Shown here: positions 56,738 through 64,000 of the stretch, piece by piece
Position numbering within the stretch: position 1 is the first letter of the stretch
How the letters are laid out: every line of letters starts with the position of its first letter
DNA from: Tolypothrix tenuis PCC 7101
GTDB taxonomy: Bacteria > Cyanobacteriota > Cyanobacteriia > Cyanobacteriales > Nostocaceae
Direction: 5' to 3'
DNA: 64,000 bases
Assembly (NCBI RefSeq): GCF_002368295.1
Contig: NZ_AP018248.1
Span: 1,707,477 to 1,771,476, forward strand
Translations under genes and position numbers: made by a program
The notes under the pieces: model-generated
What the model saw: only the letters and a program-made list of their open reading frames with translations
The model's database searches: none
What the model was told of the DNA's origin: nothing

Positions 56738-58207
56738 TTATAAATTCCAATCGCGACGAACAGCAAAGAAACTTTCGATAAATTCTTGCCAAGCAATGTT
56801 ACTATTGGATTTTTGTTGAAGCCAATCTCTGGTACATTGCTCAATAATTTCTGTAAAACTGGGATACAAGGGAGACAAATTTTCTAAATGCTGAATTTTA
56901 GTATTTTGAGACATTGCTAAAGCGATGAAATTAATTAACTCTCCTGCTGTTGAGCCAAATATTTCGGCTCCTAAAATTTCTCCGTTGCGTAAAACAATTA
57001 ATTTACAAATACCTGTAGTTTCACCACGAATTTGGGCTGATGCTAATGATTTAAAATATTGACGTAAAACTAAAATCTCATTGGGATTATATTGCCGTCT
57101 TGCTTGTGTCTCTGTTAAACCTATTTTTGCTAACATCGGTTGCAAAAATATTCCTAAAGGAATGCACCGATAATTAACTTGTAATTTTGAGAAAAAGAGG
57201 GCATTTTTGATGGCGATTCTCGCTTCATAATTAGCAACATTAGCAAAGTCATAACCACCAATCACATCACCACAAGCATAAATGCGGGGGTTGGTAGTTT
57301 GCAGTTTATTATTTACTACTAAATGCCGTTTATACCATTTCACATCTACTGCTGCTAAATTGAGAGATTCAACATTTGGTTGCTGTCCCGTTGCCACTAT
57401 AATTTCATCAGTTTCTATTGCCTTATCTCCAGCTTGAATCCACTTTTTATTATCAATTCGCATGACTTGAGTGACGGGTGTATCTGTCAAGACACGCACA
57501 CCATCAATTTCTAACTGTGCTTGCAATAGTTGGGCAATTTCTGGATCGATATCCGGTAGAATTTGCGGACGTTTGACAACCAGTGTCACATGACAACCCA
57601 AGCGTACTAAGGTTTGCGCTACTTCTATACTTTGGGGAACACCGCCAAGAATAATCCATTCTTTGGGCAATAATGTCTTGGATTTGCAGCGTTCATCAAG
57701 GAATTGCCAAATATTCCCTAAAGTAAGGTAATCGGTAGTTGATAATCCTTCAATTTCGGGTATAGCTGGACGAGAACCACTAGCTAGTAAATAAGTGCGT
57801 GCGCGTAGTAGGCGTTGGCTAACAGCAAATACGAGATGAGGGGAAGATTGAAATTGACCATTCTCACAAATAACATCAACTCCCATAGCCGCCAGGTGAG
57901 GAAGAGAATGTTGTGCTTCTAAATTAGCGATCGCATTTTTTGCATATAGTATCGCCTCTGGCAATGCCACAGATATTGGTGTTTGTTGTGGAGTTTCAAC
58001 TTGTGAAGAATGAATATTCAGCCCAACTTGATTATTGAGATGCTGTGCTAAGTTGCCGATTTCGCTAATCGTTTGGTGATACACAAACCCATAATTAACT
58101 TTGGGTTCTACCAAAGCAACTTTAGCACGTAGTTGGGTAGCAACTAGGGCAGCGTAGCGTCCAGCCAGACTACCACCAATAATTACAACATCGTAGTCAA
58201 TAGTCAT
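56738..58207 (-). CDS. FAD/NAD(P)-dependent oxidoreductase of the mercuric-reductase/lipoamide-dehydrogenase family, without the redox disulfide
   Basis: 489 residues. FAD site DVVIIGGSLAGRYAALVA at the N-terminus, NAD(P) site WIILGGVPQSIEVAQTLVRL near 190, FAD-binding IYACGDVIGG near 312, and a C-terminal dimerisation domain (IGLTETQARRQYNP). The CxxxxC active-site motif is missing: where GGTCLNVGCIPSK stands in the family, this protein reads VNYGFVYHQTISEIG. It therefore cannot use the normal dithiol mechanism. Substrate unknown. Confidence 0.9.
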   Translation of the reverse strand: MTIDYDVVIIGGSLAGRYAALVATQLRAKVALVEPKVNYGFVYHQTISEIGNLAQHLNNQVGLNIHSSQVETPQQTPISVALPEAILYAKNAIANLEAQHSLPHLAAMGVDVICENGQFQSSPHLVFAVSQRLLRARTYLLASGSRPAIPEIEGLSTTDYLTLGNIWQFLDERCKSKTLLPKEWIILGGVPQSIEVAQTLVRLGCHVTLVVKRPQILPDIDPEIAQLLQAQLEIDGVRVLTDTPVTQVMRIDNKKWIQAGDKAIETDEIIVATGQQPNVESLNLAAVDVKWYKRHLVVNNKLQTTNPRIYACGDVIGGYDFANVANYEARIAIKNALFFSKLQVNYRCIPLGIFLQPMLAKIGLTETQARRQYNPNEILVLRQYFKSLASAQIRGETTGICKLIVLRNGEILGAEIFGSTAGELINFIALAMSQNTKIQHLENLSPLYPSFTEIIEQCTRDWLQQKSNSNIAWQEFIESFFAVRRDWNL

Positions 58208-58558
58208 TAGCTAAGTAGTTGTGCAAGATACATTTATGGAGAGGTAACAAGGAACAGAAGAACAATCTGTGTACTTAATTCTATGGAGATACTTAATATT
58301 TATTAATAATAATCAGGACTTATGCAACTGGCACAGTGATCCTCTGGCATAAGAGTCAAGGGTCAAAAATTTAGGTTTTTTGGACTTTTGACATTTGAAC
58401 GCCAGTTCACTCAACGCAGGGAACCTCCGCACGTGACTGGCTCCCCTTGACAAACCTAAACGAAAAAAACATGACACTTGCGTAATTCCTAATAATGATT
58501 TAGTGAGTGGCCAGTTGAAAATCAAAAATCACTGGCCACTAAAAACTGACAACAGAAC
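58208..58558. other. spacer with two inverted repeats, possible dispersed repeat
   Basis: 351 bp. CTTATGC/GCATAAG pairs at about 58319-58351. A perfect 10-bp pair AGTGGCCAGT (58506-58515)/ACTGGCCACT (58531-58540) lies about 18 bp past the cobD-like stop. A minus-strand frame at 58313-58525 appears to be repeat-derived, and the region resembles dispersed palindromic elements in Nostocales genomes. Confidence 0.6.
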
Positions 58559-59638
58559 TCAGCACTCACTACTCATAACTGAGTGTAACGCCGTGAGTAA
58601 GCGTTGATTATCGACTTGAGTACGTACAGCAACTCTAAAAAAGCGATCGCCTAGTTCTTTAAAACTCAGGCAATCACGAATTAAAACCTGATGATGCTTG
58701 AGTAATTGCTGCTGTAAATGAGAAACAGACTCTTTTGACTCTACCAGTAAAAAGTTAGCAGCACCTTTTCCTGGTGTTAATCCTGGAATGGCTTCTAAAC
58801 CCCCCAAGAGTTGATTTCTTGCAGGGGGTAACCATAACCAAGTTTGCTGTTGAAATTCCCTATCTTGAAGTGCCGCAATTGCCGCCGCAGCCGCTAACGT
58901 GTTTACTGGCCAGGGGTCACGCCACAATTGCCATCTTGATAGGCGGTGAGGATGAGCGATCGCATATCCCAGTCTCAGCCCTGGGAGACTGTAAAATTTT
59001 GTGAGCGATCGCAACACTACTAAATTCTCGTATTCCTGTATCAGCGAAATCAGACTTTGTTCCTCTTCGGGAGGTAAAAAGTCCATAAACGCTTCATCTA
59101 CCACTACCAAACCAAACTGATCCAGGTAGGGAAGAATTGATTGCCGCAAAAAAAGTTTTCCTGTTGGGTTATGGGGATTATTGAGGAGTAGCCCTACTTC
59201 TTTTAAGTTTTGTGCTTTGTCAAGAAACAATGACAAATCTGCCTCAGATTCCCAATTAACAGGGAACTCCAGTAATTGAGCGTTATATGCCGATAGAGTT
59301 CGGTAGTAGTCGCCAAAAGCTGGAGTCATAACAACTGTTGCGGCTAATTCTGCCAATTCCCGACCTACTAAAGTAAGTAATTCTGCCGAGCCGTTACCTG
59401 GCAGAATAAACTCAGAAGGCAGTTCATGAAAGTGACTGAGAGCTAATCTCAGTTCACTGTAACTGGGATCTGGATAGTGCCGAAGATTACCAATATGGGA
59501 CTGAATAGCCGCGATCGCGCTATCAGGTGGCCCCAAAGGGCTAATACTGGCAGAAAAATCCAGAATGGCATCAGGGGGACAGCCAGCCAGCGCTGCTGCC
59601 CAAGCTAAATTCCCCCCGTGTGCAGGTTGCCGCATCAA
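58559..59638 (-). CDS. cobD: threonine-phosphate decarboxylase-like PLP enzyme
   Basis: 359 residues, a class I/II aminotransferase fold. It begins MMRQPAHGGNLAWAAALAG with the HGG motif of CobD/CobC proteins. LLLNNPHNPTGKLF, VVDEAFMDFL and the PLP-lysine motif RSLTKFYSLPGLRLGYA are present, with the terminal FFRVAVRTQVDNQRLL. It makes aminopropanol phosphate for the nucleotide loop of cobalamin or a related cofactor. The symbol cobC is also in use for cyanobacteria. It lies 24 bp after the HU gene on the same strand. Confidence 0.9.
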   Translation of the reverse strand: MMRQPAHGGNLAWAAALAGCPPDAILDFSASISPLGPPDSAIAAIQSHIGNLRHYPDPSYSELRLALSHFHELPSEFILPGNGSAELLTLVGRELAELAATVVMTPAFGDYYRTLSAYNAQLLEFPVNWESEADLSLFLDKAQNLKEVGLLLNNPHNPTGKLFLRQSILPYLDQFGLVVVDEAFMDFLPPEEEQSLISLIQEYENLVVLRSLTKFYSLPGLRLGYAIAHPHRLSRWQLWRDPWPVNTLAAAAAIAALQDREFQQQTWLWLPPARNQLLGGLEAIPGLTPGKGAANFLLVESKESVSHLQQQLLKHHQVLIRDCLSFKELGDRFFRVAVRTQVDNQRLLTALHSVMSSEC

Positions 59639-59661
59639 ATCTAGGTTCCTAAGCAGAAAAC

Positions 59662-59946
59662 CTATGATTTTGGGGGTGCAACCTTTTCCCTAAACAACTT
59701 CCCAGCAGAGAAAGCTGGAACTTTAGTGGCGGGAATTTCCATCTTTTCATTGGTTTTGGGGTTACGACCTTCACGGGCTTTACGTTCCCGTGATTCAAAG
59801 GAACCAAAACCAACTAGGGTTACCTTATCGCCAGAGGAAACAGCTTCGATAATTGTTTCCAAAGCAGCAGTTAAAACTGCGTCTGCTTGCTTCTTGGTAA
59901 CGCTAGCCTTTTCAGCTACTGCATCAACTAATTCACCTTTGTTCAT
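59662..59946 (-). CDS. hup: HU family DNA-binding protein
   Basis: 94 residues: MNKGELVDAVAEKASVTKKQ, GDKVTLVGFGSFESRERKAR, EGRNPKTNEKMEIPATKVPA and a final FSAGKLFREKV. The beta-arm with RNPKT is intact. Complete. It bends DNA and packs the nucleoid. The start is preceded by ACTCCTTGAGG-like signals in reverse. It lies upstream of the cobD-like gene on the same strand. Confidence 0.98.
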   Translation of the reverse strand: MNKGELVDAVAEKASVTKKQADAVLTAALETIIEAVSSGDKVTLVGFGSFESRERKAREGRNPKTNEKMEIPATKVPAFSAGKLFREKVAPPKS

Positions 59947-60244
59947 ATAAACTCCTTGAGGTTTACTTGAGATTCTCTACAGATGCACCCTGATGCATCT
60001 TTACCAAAATCTCTGTTTTGGGGGATACAAAAGTCTGCCTTTGGGAGCATTTTTACTCAAAATGCCTGCAAATCCCATTGGCTCGACTTTTCAATGAATC
60101 ATTCTAAGGTGAACAAGCCAGATGTGGATATATGAAACCATTAATTTATATAGATTTCAGGATTTTTTGTGATTTTAGGGTCAATGTTGCCCTCGAAACC
60201 AGCATTTTGGTAGGAAAAAATACTTAGTGAAAACTCTGGTGTCG

Positions 60245-60450
60245 GGGACTGGGGATTGGGGACTGGGGATTGGGGACTGGGGATTGGGGACTGGGGATTG
60301 GGGACTGGGGATTGGGGATTGGGGATTGGGGATTGGGGATTTGGGATGAGGGATGAGGGAGATGAGGGAGATGAGGGAGAATATAAATCTCTATTACCCA
60401 TTACCCATTACCAATTACCCCATGCCCCATGCCCCATGCCCCATGCCCAT
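60245..60450. repeat. STRR-type heptamer and nonamer arrays
   Basis: Alternating GGGGACT and GGGGATT heptamers run from about 60245 to 60340, followed by GATGAGGGA units (60349-60380) and CCATTAC/CCATGCC units (60398-60448). They lie between HU and the pentapeptide gene and create a spurious ORF in both strands. Typical of heterocystous cyanobacteria. Confidence 0.92.
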
Positions 60451-60453
60451 TTC

Positions 60454-60948
60454 CTATTTACACCCTAAAGACTCGCGGGTATCTATGCCAGTTTTGGAAT
60501 TTACGCCGCTGGCTTTGGCACAAAGTTTTTTAACTTGGACTCCGTCTAAGACGGCATTGGTAAAATCTGCGCCTGTGATGTCCACATCATCGAAGGTGGA
60601 ACGCAACATCATGGCATCTGTTAACACCGCATCGCTTAAATTAGCGCTTCTGAATTTTGCTAAGTAGGCAATTCCGTTACTAAAATCAACACCATGAAAA
60701 TTTACTCCCTGTAAGACGGTACCGTTAAAAACGCCGCCTCGGAGGTCAGCATTACTGAAATTGGCGTTTTCTAAATCAACGTTGGTAAATTCGCTGCCAA
60801 TCAGGCTTTGCCCTGAGTAATCTTTGCCTTTGAGTTCATCGCCAGCAGAACGGGTAATACTGGAGGAACTTGCAGCTTCGGCTGATAGAGGAAACAAAAA
60901 AAGAACCAAAGCTAAGACAAAGCTAGCTAATAGTTGCCAATATTTCAT
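60454..60948 (-). CDS. thylakoid-lumen-type pentapeptide repeat protein
   Basis: 164 residues. A Sec-type signal peptide (ASFVLALVLFLFPLSAEAAS) is followed by about 70 residues of pentapeptide repeats in the A(D/N)LXX pattern: GSEFTNVDLENANFSNADLR, then VLQGVNFHGVDFSN, ANLSDAVLTDAMM and ITGADFTNAVL. The C-terminus has two Cys (KLCAKASG, ESLGCK), probably a disulfide. It is predicted exported to the periplasm or lumen. Function unknown; pentapeptide proteins are usually structural. Confidence 0.9.
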   Translation of the reverse strand: MKYWQLLASFVLALVLFLFPLSAEAASSSSITRSAGDELKGKDYSGQSLIGSEFTNVDLENANFSNADLRGGVFNGTVLQGVNFHGVDFSNGIAYLAKFRSANLSDAVLTDAMMLRSTFDDVDITGADFTNAVLDGVQVKKLCAKASGVNSKTGIDTRESLGCK

Positions 60949-61152
60949 AATTTCTGCTTAATAAATCTCAACATTTACATCTTTCAATATTAAACAGCAC
61001 TGGAATGAAGGATGAAGTGTGAAATTTTCAGCCCACCCTCAAAGAATTCCCAGAGTCAAATCCTTTAGCTTTTAGCCTTCAGCCGTCATCCTTCAGCCTT
61101 TCTCGTAGGATATATACAATGTGAAAGTGCGATCGCAAAAGCAAAAGTACCT

Positions 61153-62286
61153 GTGGCTAATCAAAAAATAGAAATTGTTCCATCTTTGCTGCGAACCCCT
61201 TTATACCAGTTGGGGTTAAAACTCAAAGCCCGCTTTACTAACTTTAGTGGTTGGGAAATGCCAGTGCAGTATTCTGGCATTACTCGCGAACATGAAGCTG
61301 TAAGAAATGAAGCAGGAATGTTCGATATTTCCCACATGGGTAAATTTACTCTTCAAGGTAAAAACCCTATTGAGCAGTTACAAAAGCTAGTTCCATCAGA
61401 CTTAAACCGCTTAAAGCCAGGTCAAGCGCAATACACTGTATTATTAAATCCCCAGGGTGGAATTATTGATGACATCATTATTTATTACCAAGGAGAAGAC
61501 AGTACTGGTAAACAGCAAGTAGCAATTATTGTTAACGCCGGAACTACAGATAAAGATAAAGCCTGGTTATTACAACACCTAGATTTAAATGCCGTAGAAT
61601 TCCAAGATTTGTCACAAGACAAAGCTTTAATTGCTGTACAAGGGCCAAAAGCTGTTCAATATCTTCAACCTTTTGTAGAAGCGGATTTAAATCCAATTAA
61701 AGCCTTTGGTCACCTGCAAGCGCCTGTACTAGGAAAAACTGCCTTCCTCGCCCGCACAGGTTATACGGGAGAAGATGGATTTGAGGTCATGGTCGATCCA
61801 GAGGTGGGTATAGAATTGTGGCAACATCTTGCTGATGCTGGGGTAATTCCCTGTGGGTTGGGTGCGAGAGACACTCTGCGCCTAGAAGCAGCAATGGCAC
61901 TTTATGGGCAAGATATCGACGACACCACCACCCCCCTAGAAGCGGGTTTGGGTTGGTTAGTTCATTTAGATACTAAAGGTGATTTTATTGGTCGTGCTGT
62001 TTTAGAAGAACAGAAAGCCAATAAATTAAAGCGCCGTTTGGTAGGTTTACAGATGCAAGGCAGGAATATTGCCCGTCATGGTTACCAAGTATTATCTTCA
62101 GGTAAAGTAGTAGGGGAAGTTACCAGTGGCACACTGTCGCCTACACTCGGTTATCCTGTTGCCTTAGCTTATGTACCTTCCCAGCTTGCAACTATTGGTC
62201 AGCAACTGGAAGTAGAAATTCGCGGTAAAGCTTATCCAGCAGATGTAGTTAAACGTCCTTTTTATCGCTCAAAAAATCGGGGGTGA
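61153..62286 (+). CDS. gcvT: glycine cleavage system T protein (aminomethyltransferase)
   Basis: 377 residues, GTG start at 61153. LGLKLKARFTNFSGWEMPVQ, MFDISHMGKFTLQGKNP, ARTGYTGEDGFEVMV and GLGARDTLRLEAAMALYGQD are diagnostic; the C-terminal barrel ends RPFYRSKN. It transfers the aminomethyl carbon from GcvH to tetrahydrofolate. First gene of gcvT-gcvH-gcvP, which recycles photorespiratory glycine. Its upstream region (60949-61152) shows no glycine riboswitch. Confidence 0.97.
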   Translation: MANQKIEIVPSLLRTPLYQLGLKLKARFTNFSGWEMPVQYSGITREHEAVRNEAGMFDISHMGKFTLQGKNPIEQLQKLVPSDLNRLKPGQAQYTVLLNPQGGIIDDIIIYYQGEDSTGKQQVAIIVNAGTTDKDKAWLLQHLDLNAVEFQDLSQDKALIAVQGPKAVQYLQPFVEADLNPIKAFGHLQAPVLGKTAFLARTGYTGEDGFEVMVDPEVGIELWQHLADAGVIPCGLGARDTLRLEAAMALYGQDIDDTTTPLEAGLGWLVHLDTKGDFIGRAVLEEQKANKLKRRLVGLQMQGRNIARHGYQVLSSGKVVGEVTSGTLSPTLGYPVALAYVPSQLATIGQQLEVEIRGKAYPADVVKRPFYRSKNRG

Positions 62287-62450
62287 AAGGGCATAGGGCA
62301 TAGGGCATGGGGCATTGGTAATAGGTAATGGGTAATAGGTAATGGGTAATGGGTAATAGGTAATGGGTAATCTGAAATATCCCCCTTATCCTCCTCATCT
62401 ACCTCATCCCCCAATCACCAGTCCCCAATCCCTTTTTCAAAAATAATCTG
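62287..62450. repeat. STRR-type repeats between gcvT and gcvH
   Basis: Units of GGGTAAT, GGTAATA and GGGCATA recur about ten times from 62287 to 62370, then GATTGGGG-complement CCCAATC blocks to about 62430. Such arrays occur in both spacers of the gcv cluster. Confidence 0.9.
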
Positions 62451-62546
62451 TTGTGAATTAGTAAATCTACAGTATGGTTAATTACCAGATATGCCTTGGA
62501 ATCATGTATTAGCCATAATGTTTTTGATGTGGAGGGGTCAGTAAAT

Positions 62547-62936
62547 ATGTCTTTTGAATATCCTCAGGATTTAAAATACCTGGATACTCATGAATACGTA
62601 CGCTTAGAGGGCGAAATTGCTACCATTGGTATTACTGAGTTTGCTGTCGATCAATTAGGTGATGTCGTATTCTTGGAATTGCCAGAAGTTGGCGATGCTA
62701 TTACCAAAGGTGATACCTTTGGCTCGATTGAATCAGTCAAAGCTGTAGAAGACCTGAATGCACCAGTTACCGGCACAGTTATAGAACGCAATGATGATTT
62801 GATTGATTCTCCAGAACAGGTGGCTGAAGACCCTTACGGCGAGGCTTGGTTAGTCAAAGTTCGGGTCAACGATCCTGATGAGGTTCATGATGCTTTAAAT
62901 GCAGATGAATATCGCGCCCAGGTAGAAGGGGAATAG
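62547..62936 (+). CDS. gcvH: glycine cleavage system H protein
   Basis: 129 residues from the ATG at 62547, which follows GGAGGGG at good spacing; the longer frame is discarded. The lipoyl domain has LKYLDTHEYVRLEGEIATIG, LGDVVFLELPEVGD and GSIESVKAVEDLNAPVTG, with lipoyl-Lys at residue 65. It shuttles the aminomethyl group between GcvP and GcvT. Second in the gcv cluster. Confidence 0.97.
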   Translation: MSFEYPQDLKYLDTHEYVRLEGEIATIGITEFAVDQLGDVVFLELPEVGDAITKGDTFGSIESVKAVEDLNAPVTGTVIERNDDLIDSPEQVAEDPYGEAWLVKVRVNDPDEVHDALNADEYRAQVEGE

Positions 62937-63110
62937 TGGGGATTGGGGATTGGGGAACTCGGGGCCCCCTCTGGGGATAAGGGGTAATGGGGATTGGGGA
63001 TGAGGAAGATGAGGGGGATAAGGGGATATTTCCGATTACCCATTATCAATTACCTATTACCAATGCCCAATTCCCCATGCCCCATGCCCAATTCCCAATT
63101 CCCCCAACTT
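62937..63110. repeat. STRR-type repeats between gcvH and gcvP
   Basis: GGGGATT, GGGGATA, GATGAGG and CCCATTA/CCCCATG-type units fill most of the spacer. They resemble those between gcvT and gcvH and around 60250-60450. Confidence 0.9.
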
Positions 63111-63163
63111 ATTTACATTAGTTATTGCAAAATATTAAATAGTAATATCGGGAGAGCAATTTA

Positions 63164-64000
63164 GTGGTAAGCTACGCCCCTATTCCTAAGTCTAGCGATC
63201 GCCAAATCGCGACTGAAGGGAAACAAAATTTAGATAATTTTAGAAAAAGGCATATTGGGCCTAACTCTGATGATATCGAGCAAATGCTTGGTGTCTTAGG
63301 CCTTCCCAGTCTAGATGTGCTGATAAACAAAACTGTGCCCCAAGCTATTCGTTTGCAAGGGGCATTAAATTTACCAGAGGCGCAGACTGAGTACGCAGCC
63401 CTGGCAAAATTAAAACAAATTGCTGAGAAAAATCAGGTTTTTCGCTCATTTATTGGGATGGGATATTACGATTGCATCACGCCTGCGGTGATTGCGCGTA
63501 ATATTCTGGAAAATCCTGGTTGGTATACTGCCTATACTCCCTATCAGCCAGAAATTGCCCAAGGGCGCTTGGAAGCGCTGCTGAATTTCCAAACGATGAT
63601 TATTGATTTAACGGGTTTGGAAATTGCTAATGCTTCGTTACTCGATGAAGCTACAGCCGCAGCAGAGGCAATGAGTTTGAGCTACGGTGTTTGTAAAAAT
63701 AAGGCAAATACCTATTTTGTCTCCCGTGATTGTCATCCTCAAACTATCGATGTGCTGCAAACACGGGCTGAACCTTTGGGGATAAATATTATTATTGGCG
63801 ATCATCAAACCTTTGATTTTGAAAAACCAATTTTTGGGGCGATTCTCCAATACCCGGCTAGCGATGGCACAATTTACGACTACCGCGCTTTTATCGAAAA
63901 AGCCCATGCTAACGGTGCATTGGTGACGGTAGCAGCTGATCCTCTCAGCTTAACTTTGCTGACACCTCCGGGTGAATTTGGTGCTGATATTGCTATTGGT
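63164..64000 (+). CDS. gcvP: glycine dehydrogenase (decarboxylating), P protein, partial
   Basis: The first 279 residues only; the gene runs off the right edge. It starts with GTG at 63164 after a CGGGAGAGC ribosome-binding site. FRKRHIGPNSDDIEQMLGVL, FIGMGYYDCITPAVIARNIL, YTPYQPEIAQGRLEALLNFQ and ATAAAEAMSL are conserved P-protein segments of the N-terminal half. The PLP-lysine lies beyond the window. Third gene of gcvT-gcvH-gcvP. Confidence 0.97.
   Translation, partial: MVSYAPIPKSSDRQIATEGKQNLDNFRKRHIGPNSDDIEQMLGVLGLPSLDVLINKTVPQAIRLQGALNLPEAQTEYAALAKLKQIAEKNQVFRSFIGMGYYDCITPAVIARNILENPGWYTAYTPYQPEIAQGRLEALLNFQTMIIDLTGLEIANASLLDEATAAAEAMSLSYGVCKNKANTYFVSRDCHPQTIDVLQTRAEPLGINIIIGDHQTFDFEKPIFGAILQYPASDGTIYDYRAFIEKAHANGALVTVAADPLSLTLLTPPGEFGADIAIG

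Noticed and set aside
58313..58525. 70-codon minus-strand ORF in the hairpin-rich spacer
   Set aside because: The sequence appears to be a dispersed-repeat element, and such ORFs recur in Nostocales as artefacts.
60141..60468. ORFs of repeated Pro/Ser/Gln and Gly/Trp residues
   Set aside because: Both strands read through the heptamer/nonamer repeats at 60245-60450, so these are by-products of repeats, not genes.
60949..61152. possible glycine riboswitch upstream of gcvT
   Set aside because: The tandem glycine aptamer signatures are absent from this 200-bp region.

Overview
The window is chromosomal DNA from a filamentous, very probably heterocyst-forming cyanobacterium (Nostocales: Nostoc, Anabaena, Calothrix or Tolypothrix-like). 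The evidence is the set of oxygenic photosynthesis genes (ndhCKJ, rubA-ycf48-psbEFLJ, psaI, psbO, crr6), many GCGATCGC (HIP1-type) octamers, moderate to low GC, heptanucleotide tandem repeats (STRR-type) in spacers, a group 3 SigF-type sigma factor, a PerR/FurC-type regulator, and a giant WD40 STAND protein. No rRNA, tRNA, CRISPR array, transposase or complete insertion sequence was found.

Layout. 1-3.5 kb holds a Tes-like radical SAM gene (cut by the window edge and apparently frameshifted near its start), a divergent Lgt-like membrane protein on the same strand, and a PadR regulator divergent from a DUF4188 gene across a clear paired operator. 3.7-8.3 kb holds an alpha-glucan phosphorylase, a 21-bp repeat array and a GIY-YIG protein. 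8.3-12.8 kb is a photosynthetic block: ndhC-ndhK-ndhJ leftward, rubA-ycf48-psbE-psbF-psbL-psbJ rightward, and psaI leftward. 12.9-18.9 kb holds a large Pro/acid-rich protein, a Uma2 protein, a lipoprotein and SigF. 19.9-21.7 kb holds psbO and a long structured spacer.

22.0-28.6 kb is an accessory-looking pair: an AAA-type ATPase and a 1676-residue nSTAND NTPase with 14 WD40 repeats. 29.5-34.6 kb is a core block of ftsQ, ftsZ, gshB and grxC. From memory, Anabaena PCC 7120 has a similar psbO/ftsQ/ftsZ/gshB neighbourhood; I could not check this here. 35-47.6 kb holds a PEP-CTERM protein, a 2OG-Fe(II) oxygenase, hflX (without an ordinary start codon for its conserved N-terminus), a C-terminal processing protease, ispG, a cysteine hydrolase, an M23/LysM hydrolase, an HtrA protease, a DUF760 protein and scpB.

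47.8-58.2 kb holds ispD, a GT9 glycosyltransferase, an unrecognised gene, crr6, a PerR-type regulator, a Ycf55-like pseudo-receiver protein, a phytol-kinase-like protein and a FAD/NAD(P) oxidoreductase lacking the redox disulfide. 58.5-64 kb holds cobD-like, HU and a lumenal pentapeptide protein, then gcvT-gcvH-gcvP (gcvP runs off the end), with repeat-filled spacers.

Most of the window is housekeeping and photosynthesis. The best candidates for something undescribed are the radical SAM/Lgt-like lipid-chemistry pair at the left end and the AAA plus nSTAND-WD40 pair. Secondary points are the structured region upstream of psbO, the hflX start, and the paired PadR operator.
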